Positions 4,782 through 7,551 of a stretch of 7,551 nt of DNA are shown in pieces. Below the pieces are notes generated by a model. The model searched no databases and was not told the origin of the DNA. It saw nothing but the letters and a program-made list of their open reading frames with translations. Position 1 is the first letter of the stretch; each line of letters begins with the position of its first letter. Made by a program: the position numbers and the translations under genes. Location of the stretch: NCBI GenBank assembly GCA_964535215.1, contig CAZHST010000093.1:1-7551 (forward strand), given 5' to 3'. This stretch comes from JACQHM01 sp964535215. GTDB taxonomy: Bacteria; Methylomirabilota; Methylomirabilia; Methylomirabilales; JACQHM01.

Positions 4782-6657
4782 GATTGCCTCCAGGCTTCAG
4801 GGGGAGAAGGACATGAAAGGTCGTCCCCTTTCCGACCTCGCTTTCCACCTCGATCCTGCCCCTATGAGCGTCCACGATCCGGTGGGCGATGGCCAGGCCC
4901 AGGCCTGTTCCCCCTTCCCTGGTCGTGAAGTACGGCTCGAAGATCCGTTCCAGGTGCTCTGGTGGGATCCCCACACCTGTATCGGCGATCCCGATTTCGA
5001 TGGCCTCGCCCTCCAGGGTTTTCTCAAAAGGTCTGCCATCGAAGGTCGAACGGCGAACGCGTCGGGCCCAGACGGTGACGGTGCCTCCCTCGGGTGTAGC
5101 CTGGAAAGCATTCGAGAGAAGGTTTAAGAGGACCTGTTTGATCTGCCCCGGGTCCAGGAAGATCGGGAAGGGGGTGGAGGGGAGGTCCGCTTTGAGGGTG
5201 ATCCCACGGTTTTCAGCCTCTTCATGGACAAGGAGGAGAAGGCTTTCCAGCAAGGCCCTGAGATCAACCTCTTCAAGCTTCAGGGGGATCGGCCTGGCCA
5301 GTTGGAGGAAGCGGGTCACGATCCCGTCCAGCCGTTTCACCTCGGCCTGCATGATCTCCAGGAACCGGCGGTACTCTCCTTCCTCTCCGGATGGTGTGAA
5401 CTCCCGCTTTAAGCGCTGGAGCCCCATTGAGATGGCATTTAACGGGTTCCTGATCTCATGGGCCACCCCTGCTGCCAGGTTCCCTAAGGCCGAGAGGCGC
5501 TTTCCCCGTTGGACTTCTTCCTCGAGGACTTTGACCTGGGAGAGATACCGACGCTGGTTCAGGAAGATGCCCAGCGTCCCCAGGGTGCCGATCAGGAGGA
5601 TGCCACCGGTCAGGAAGAGCATTGTCTGACGATCCTGGTGCCAGACCTTTTCGATTGGGTCCACCAGGAGGCCGAGGCGGAGGAGTCCTAAACGGGATCG
5701 GCCAAGGCCAAAAGGTCTGGCCACTTCAAAGGCCTTCCGCCCATCGGGGAGGGCGATCAGGCGGGTTCCCCCCTCCTCCTTTTCCAAAGACGCCTTAAAG
5801 AATGGATCCTTCTCCACCTGGCCGACCTTTGTCGGGTCGCTGTGGGCGAGGATCGTCGCGGAAGGGTCCTGGAGGGAGACGAAGGCAACACCGGGTCGTT
5901 TTGCTAGATCCTCCATAAGAGGCTGGAGGCCGATCTCCTTCCGGAAATTCAGGAGGAACCGGGCATCGGCATGGACAACGATCAGGCCTGGGAAGCTCCT
6001 GGCGTCAATGGCCACGCCAAAGTCACTGCCCTCCCAGAACCTCCGTTCCTGCAAGGCCTTGGGGAGGATCTGCCGCTTCTCTGCTGGCTCAGGGCCGTGC
6101 CAACGGTGGCCCCACATGAAAGGTGTGCCCATGCCCATGCGCGGCTTATGCTGATGGGCTTCCGTGTCCTCCGGCTCACCCTCCCAAGGAGGACCCCCGG
6201 GCTCCCAGTGCTCCCCGTGGTGCATCCTCATCATGCCCATCCGCCGGTGAGGCATCATCAGGGTTGGCCGGGAAGAAGGCCTCGGGCGGTAGGGGTTCCC
6301 CTCCTGGTCGAGGAGTTCCACCCTCAAGAGCCGGTTCTCCTGGGCGACCTGTTGGAGGACACCATCATCGTAGCCTCCGGTCCCGATGAGGCGGTCAATC
6401 AACCGGGCGTTGTCCAGGAGCCGCTGGCCGATCAAATCCTCCAAAAGGCGATTCCCTGTAATGGCGTTCTTTGCACTGGCCTCGAGAACGTCCAGGAGAG
6501 CCAGGCCCCGCTCCTCTAACTCACGCGCCAGGTCCTTCCGAAGCCGTCTGGCATCCCAAACCGTGTAGATGCCGATCACGGTGATTAGGAGGAGAAGGGT
6601 GGCTAAGAGATAGCGCGGCGCGAAAAGAGGTTTGGGGGAAGAGGGATCTTGAACCAT
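4774..6657 (-). CDS. Sensor histidine kinase with Met/His-rich periplasmic insertion
   Basis: A 627-residue membrane kinase. TM1 spans about 13-33 and TM2 about 345-365, with a periplasmic domain of about 310 residues between. That domain has Cache/PAS-like text (VELLDQEGNPY at 113-123; VSLQDPSATILAHSDPTKVGQ at 260-280), interrupted at about 131-190 by a segment with 9 Met and 8 His, including MGMMRMHH, HQHKPRMGMG and MWGHRWH. After a coiled coil comes HisKA with AHEIRNP (His400). The catalytic domain follows, with LNLLSNA (N box, 511-517), DTGVGIP (559-565), FEPYFTT and GGTGLGLAI (582-590). No obvious HAMP domain is present. The ATG at 6657 follows GGTGGAGA at a normal distance. All catalytic elements look intact. 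The Met/His insertion strongly suggests metal sensing: Met favours Cu(I)/Ag(I), His also allows Zn(II). It should phosphorylate the regulator encoded next to it. Confidence 0.96.
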   Translation of the reverse strand: MVQDPSSPKPLFAPRYLLATLLLLITVIGIYTVWDARRLRKDLARELEERGLALLDVLEASAKNAITGNRLLEDLIGQRLLDNARLIDRLIGTGGYDDGVLQQVAQENRLLRVELLDQEGNPYRPRPSSRPTLMMPHRRMGMMRMHHGEHWEPGGPPWEGEPEDTEAHQHKPRMGMGTPFMWGHRWHGPEPAEKRQILPKALQERRFWEGSDFGVAIDARSFPGLIVVHADARFLLNFRKEIGLQPLMEDLAKRPGVAFVSLQDPSATILAHSDPTKVGQVEKDPFFKASLEKEEGGTRLIALPDGRKAFEVARPFGLGRSRLGLLRLGLLVDPIEKVWHQDRQTMLFLTGGILLIGTLGTLGIFLNQRRYLSQVKVLEEEVQRGKRLSALGNLAAGVAHEIRNPLNAISMGLQRLKREFTPSGEEGEYRRFLEIMQAEVKRLDGIVTRFLQLARPIPLKLEEVDLRALLESLLLLVHEEAENRGITLKADLPSTPFPIFLDPGQIKQVLLNLLSNAFQATPEGGTVTVWARRVRRSTFDGRPFEKTLEGEAIEIGIADTGVGIPPEHLERIFEPYFTTREGGTGLGLAIAHRIVDAHRGRIEVESEVGKGTTFHVLLPLKPGGNRG

Positions 6658-6677
6658 CAGAGGTCTCCACCCGGTGT

Positions 6678-6689
6678 CTCTCCAGAGAG
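6678..6689. promoter_or_regulatory. Short inverted repeat upstream of the kinase gene
   Basis: CTCTC-CA-GAGAG forms a small dyad in the 63-bp gap between the terminator and the kinase ATG. It could be an operator or part of the leader. No convincing sigma-70 or sigma-54 promoter was found in this gap by eye, so how the kinase-regulator pair is transcribed is unresolved. Confidence 0.25.
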
Positions 6690-6720
6690 GTAACTCTAAC
6701 CGTTTTTATTAGTGTACCAT

Positions 6721-6754
6721 GAAAAACCCCCCTGGGCTATCACGCCCAGGGGGG
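6721..6754 (-). terminator. Intrinsic terminator after the metal-binding protein gene
   Basis: An 11-bp perfect stem, CCCCCCTGGGC (6727-6737) with GCCCAGGGGGG (6744-6754), has a 6-base loop. On the minus strand it is followed by TTTTT (6726-6722). It lies 46 bases past the stop of the secreted metal-binding protein gene and about 64 bases before the kinase ATG. It should end most transcripts from the sigma-54 promoter before the kinase gene. On the plus strand it is preceded by A's and has no U-tract, so it acts only leftward. Confidence 0.92.
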
Positions 6755-6800
6755 TAGCGAGGGTCCGGCCGGGGCTGGACCTTGTGGCCGGGGAAGGAGT

Positions 6801-7247
6801 CTAGCGACGGTAGGTAAAAGGGGCGCTGGCCATCACATGGCCAAAGGGGCCAATGTGGATCCGCACCGTCTCACCTTTCGGGCCTTTCAGCTCCACCAGG
6901 TAGGCGGTTCCATGGGGCATCGGGAACCCCTCGACCTTCTCCACCGTGTATCCGGGGAAATAGATCTGGGCATACTTCTCGGCCAGCTCCTTGGCCTGGT
7001 CCTGGGTGATCTGGGCCGCCGTTGGTCCCCCCCACCATGGGCAACCGCCCATCATCCCCCAGCCGGGACCATGATGCCCGACCCCCATCATCCCGCTTCC
7101 ATGGTGCCAACCGGCTGTTGTCCAGCCTTGCCCCATCATGGCCGGACCTGGGCCGGAGCCCATCGGGCCGCCCCATCGGGCCGCCGCCAGGCCGGTTAAG
7201 CCAACCAGCACCACGCCTGCCACCACGAACACCAGCAGCTTTTTCAT
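6801..7247 (-). CDS. Secreted Met/His/Gly-rich metal-binding protein with PepSY-like domain
   Basis: A 148-residue exported protein. Residues 1-23 (MKKLLVFVVAGVVLVGLTGL then AAA) are a classical signal peptide. Residues 24-75 are low-complexity Gly/Met/His/Trp, with paired metals ligands: Met37-38, His48-49, Met53-54, His58-59, Met65-66 and Cys69. Residues about 78-148 (from QITQDQAKELAEKY to the end) look like a PepSY-like domain: a helix, then PGYTVEKVEG, YLVELKGPKGETVRIHI, and a closing GPFGHVMA. It probably binds or buffers copper, silver or zinc in the periplasm. The frame stays open upstream to 7328, but ATG 7247 is chosen because AGGAGG precedes it and the signal peptide starts there. 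A sigma-54 promoter lies upstream and an intrinsic terminator downstream, giving a single-gene unit next to the kinase-regulator pair. It fills the place of ZraP in ZraPSR but is not visibly related to it. Metal identity is inferred. Confidence 0.9.
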   Translation of the reverse strand: MKKLLVFVVAGVVLVGLTGLAAARWGGPMGSGPGPAMMGQGWTTAGWHHGSGMMGVGHHGPGWGMMGGCPWWGGPTAAQITQDQAKELAEKYAQIYFPGYTVEKVEGFPMPHGTAYLVELKGPKGETVRIHIGPFGHVMASAPFTYRR

Positions 7248-7254
7248 GCCTCTT

Positions 7255-7260
7255 CCTCCT
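7255..7260 (-). promoter_or_regulatory. Ribosome binding site fixing the start at 7247
   Basis: AGGAGG on the minus strand lies 7 bases before ATG 7247. It supports this start over any upstream in-frame start as far as 7328; those would also bury the signal peptide and begin upstream of the expected transcript start near 7281. Confidence 0.85.
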
Positions 7261-7291
7261 TCTTGCGGTTTTCGCCTCGTTCTGATTGAGA

Positions 7292-7307
7292 GGCAAGGGC
7301 CGTGCCA
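7292..7307 (-). promoter_or_regulatory. Sigma-54 (-24/-12) promoter for the metal-binding protein gene
   Basis: On the minus strand the sequence reads TTGGCACGGCCCTTGCC. That is TGGCAC, five bases, TTGCC, a near-perfect match to the RpoN consensus TGGCAC-N5-TTGCW with exact GG/GC spacing. Transcription would start near 7281, giving a leader of about 34 bases that includes the AGGAGG site. A sigma-54 activator is encoded 0.5-4 kb away on the same strand, which makes it the likely regulator of this promoter. Confidence 0.88.
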
Positions 7308-7339
7308 AACCTGGGGATAGGGGCTCACTCATTGGAATC

Positions 7340-7373
7340 TCCTGGATTTTCCTGGATCAGTCAGGACCAGGAT
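7340..7373 (-). promoter_or_regulatory. Candidate enhancer (UAS): TCCTGG repeats
   Basis: On the plus strand TCCTGGAT occurs at 7340-7347 and again at 7350-7357, exactly one helical turn apart. The second copy forms a dyad with CCAGGA at 7367-7372 (TCCTGG-N11-CCAGGA, centre about 7361). The block sits about 60-90 bases upstream of the predicted sigma-54 start, where Fis-type activator enhancers are usual. Assignment to the encoded regulator is inference. Confidence 0.5.
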
Positions 7374-7471
7374 AAACGGCAGGTTTCTTCGTCGGAGGGT
7401 TCAGCCTCGACCACCTTGACGAATCCTTCGACAATATCGTCGAACTTGACACTTAAGTCCTTTTGGGCCAC
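7361..7471 (-). CDS. Doubtful short ORF or gene remnant at the right edge
   Basis: On the minus strand a frame from GTG 7471 to TGA 7361-7363 encodes 36 residues; an in-frame TTG at 7510 would give 49. The segment DLSVKFDDIVEGFVKVVEAEP followed by a short acidic run reads like genuine protein, with natural codon use and an amphipathic helix. However, no ribosome binding site precedes either start, and an in-frame TGA lies further upstream at 7523-7525. It may be a small protein, or the decayed 3' end of a gene whose body lies beyond the window. I do not recognise a family. It ends inside the candidate enhancer of the metal-binding protein gene. The rest of 7248-7551 shows nothing else gene-like. 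Confidence 0.28.
   Translation of the reverse strand: MAQKDLSVKFDDIVEGFVKVVEAEPSDEETCRLSWS
7427..7444. repeat. 18-bp inverted repeat
   Basis: TTCGAC-AATATC-GTCGAA forms a dyad with 6-bp arms. It lies about 150 bases upstream of the predicted sigma-54 start and within the doubtful short ORF. It could be a second protein binding site, or simply a coding coincidence. Confidence 0.35.
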
Positions 7472-7551
7472 ACTTGGGGGGACCGGTTCCCCTTTCGGCT
7501 GAAGGGCCAAGGGGGGAGCGTCTCAGGCTACCGCTTTGGAGTTTCGCTTGG

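Noticed and set aside
4889..5629. 246-codon plus-strand open frame
   Set aside because: It lies wholly inside the kinase gene on the opposite strand. Its Arg/Ser/Pro-rich composition is typical of a frame opposite GC-rich coding DNA.
7248..7328. In-frame upstream extension of the metal-binding protein to 7328
   Set aside because: The extension lacks a ribosome binding site, would begin upstream of the expected sigma-54 transcript start, and would place 27 extra residues before a clear signal peptide that has its own AGGAGG site.
7446..7451. TTGACA as a sigma-70 -35 box on the plus strand
   Set aside because: No acceptable -10 box is found at 16-18 bases, and there is no gene to drive on the plus strand before the window ends.

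Overview
The window looks like chromosomal DNA from a Gram-negative, sigma-54-using bacterium of moderately high GC. The gene set (NtrC/Zra-type two-component system, two DUF72 proteins, a DUF433/DUF5615 pair, GTG starts) would suit a Desulfobacterota-, Nitrospirota- or NC10-like lineage, but the sequence alone does not fix the taxon. No rRNA, tRNA, CRISPR array, transposase or origin was seen.

Left part (1-1121, plus strand, visibly less GC-rich, accessory in character). The 3' end of an unrecognised gene (to 301) is followed by a 43-codon remnant of a DUF72 gene (316-447). Next comes a predicted type II toxin-antitoxin pair: a DUF433 antitoxin (507-737) and a DUF5615 PIN-like toxin (750-1121). 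The remnant is an almost identical copy of the 5' end of the intact DUF72 gene that follows, so the pair is bracketed by a direct repeat of about 100 bp.

Middle part (1143-3481, plus strand). Two intact but divergent DUF72 (YecE-like) proteins flank a small basic helical ORF (1920-2201) and a four-helix membrane protein (2201-2692). The last two are joined by a TGATG overlap behind a strong ribosome binding site. The second DUF72 gene overlaps the end of the convergent regulator gene by 56 bp.

Right part (3426-7551, minus strand). This appears to be a self-contained metal-sensing module. In transcription order it has a sigma-54 (-24/-12) promoter, then a secreted Met/His/Gly-rich protein with a PepSY-like C-terminal domain (6801-7247), then an intrinsic terminator. 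A sensor histidine kinase whose periplasmic domain carries a Met/His-rich insertion follows (4774-6657), overlapping by 8 bp an NtrC/ZraR-type sigma-54 activator (3426-4781). The inferred circuit is that periplasmic metal, perhaps Cu(I)/Ag(I) or Zn(II), is sensed by the kinase. The kinase phosphorylates the regulator, which binds repeats near -60 to -90 and drives the sigma-54 promoter of the metal-binding protein. The layout resembles ZraPSR, but the secreted partner does not look like ZraP. The remaining 304 bp at the right edge hold the promoter, repeats and one doubtful short ORF.
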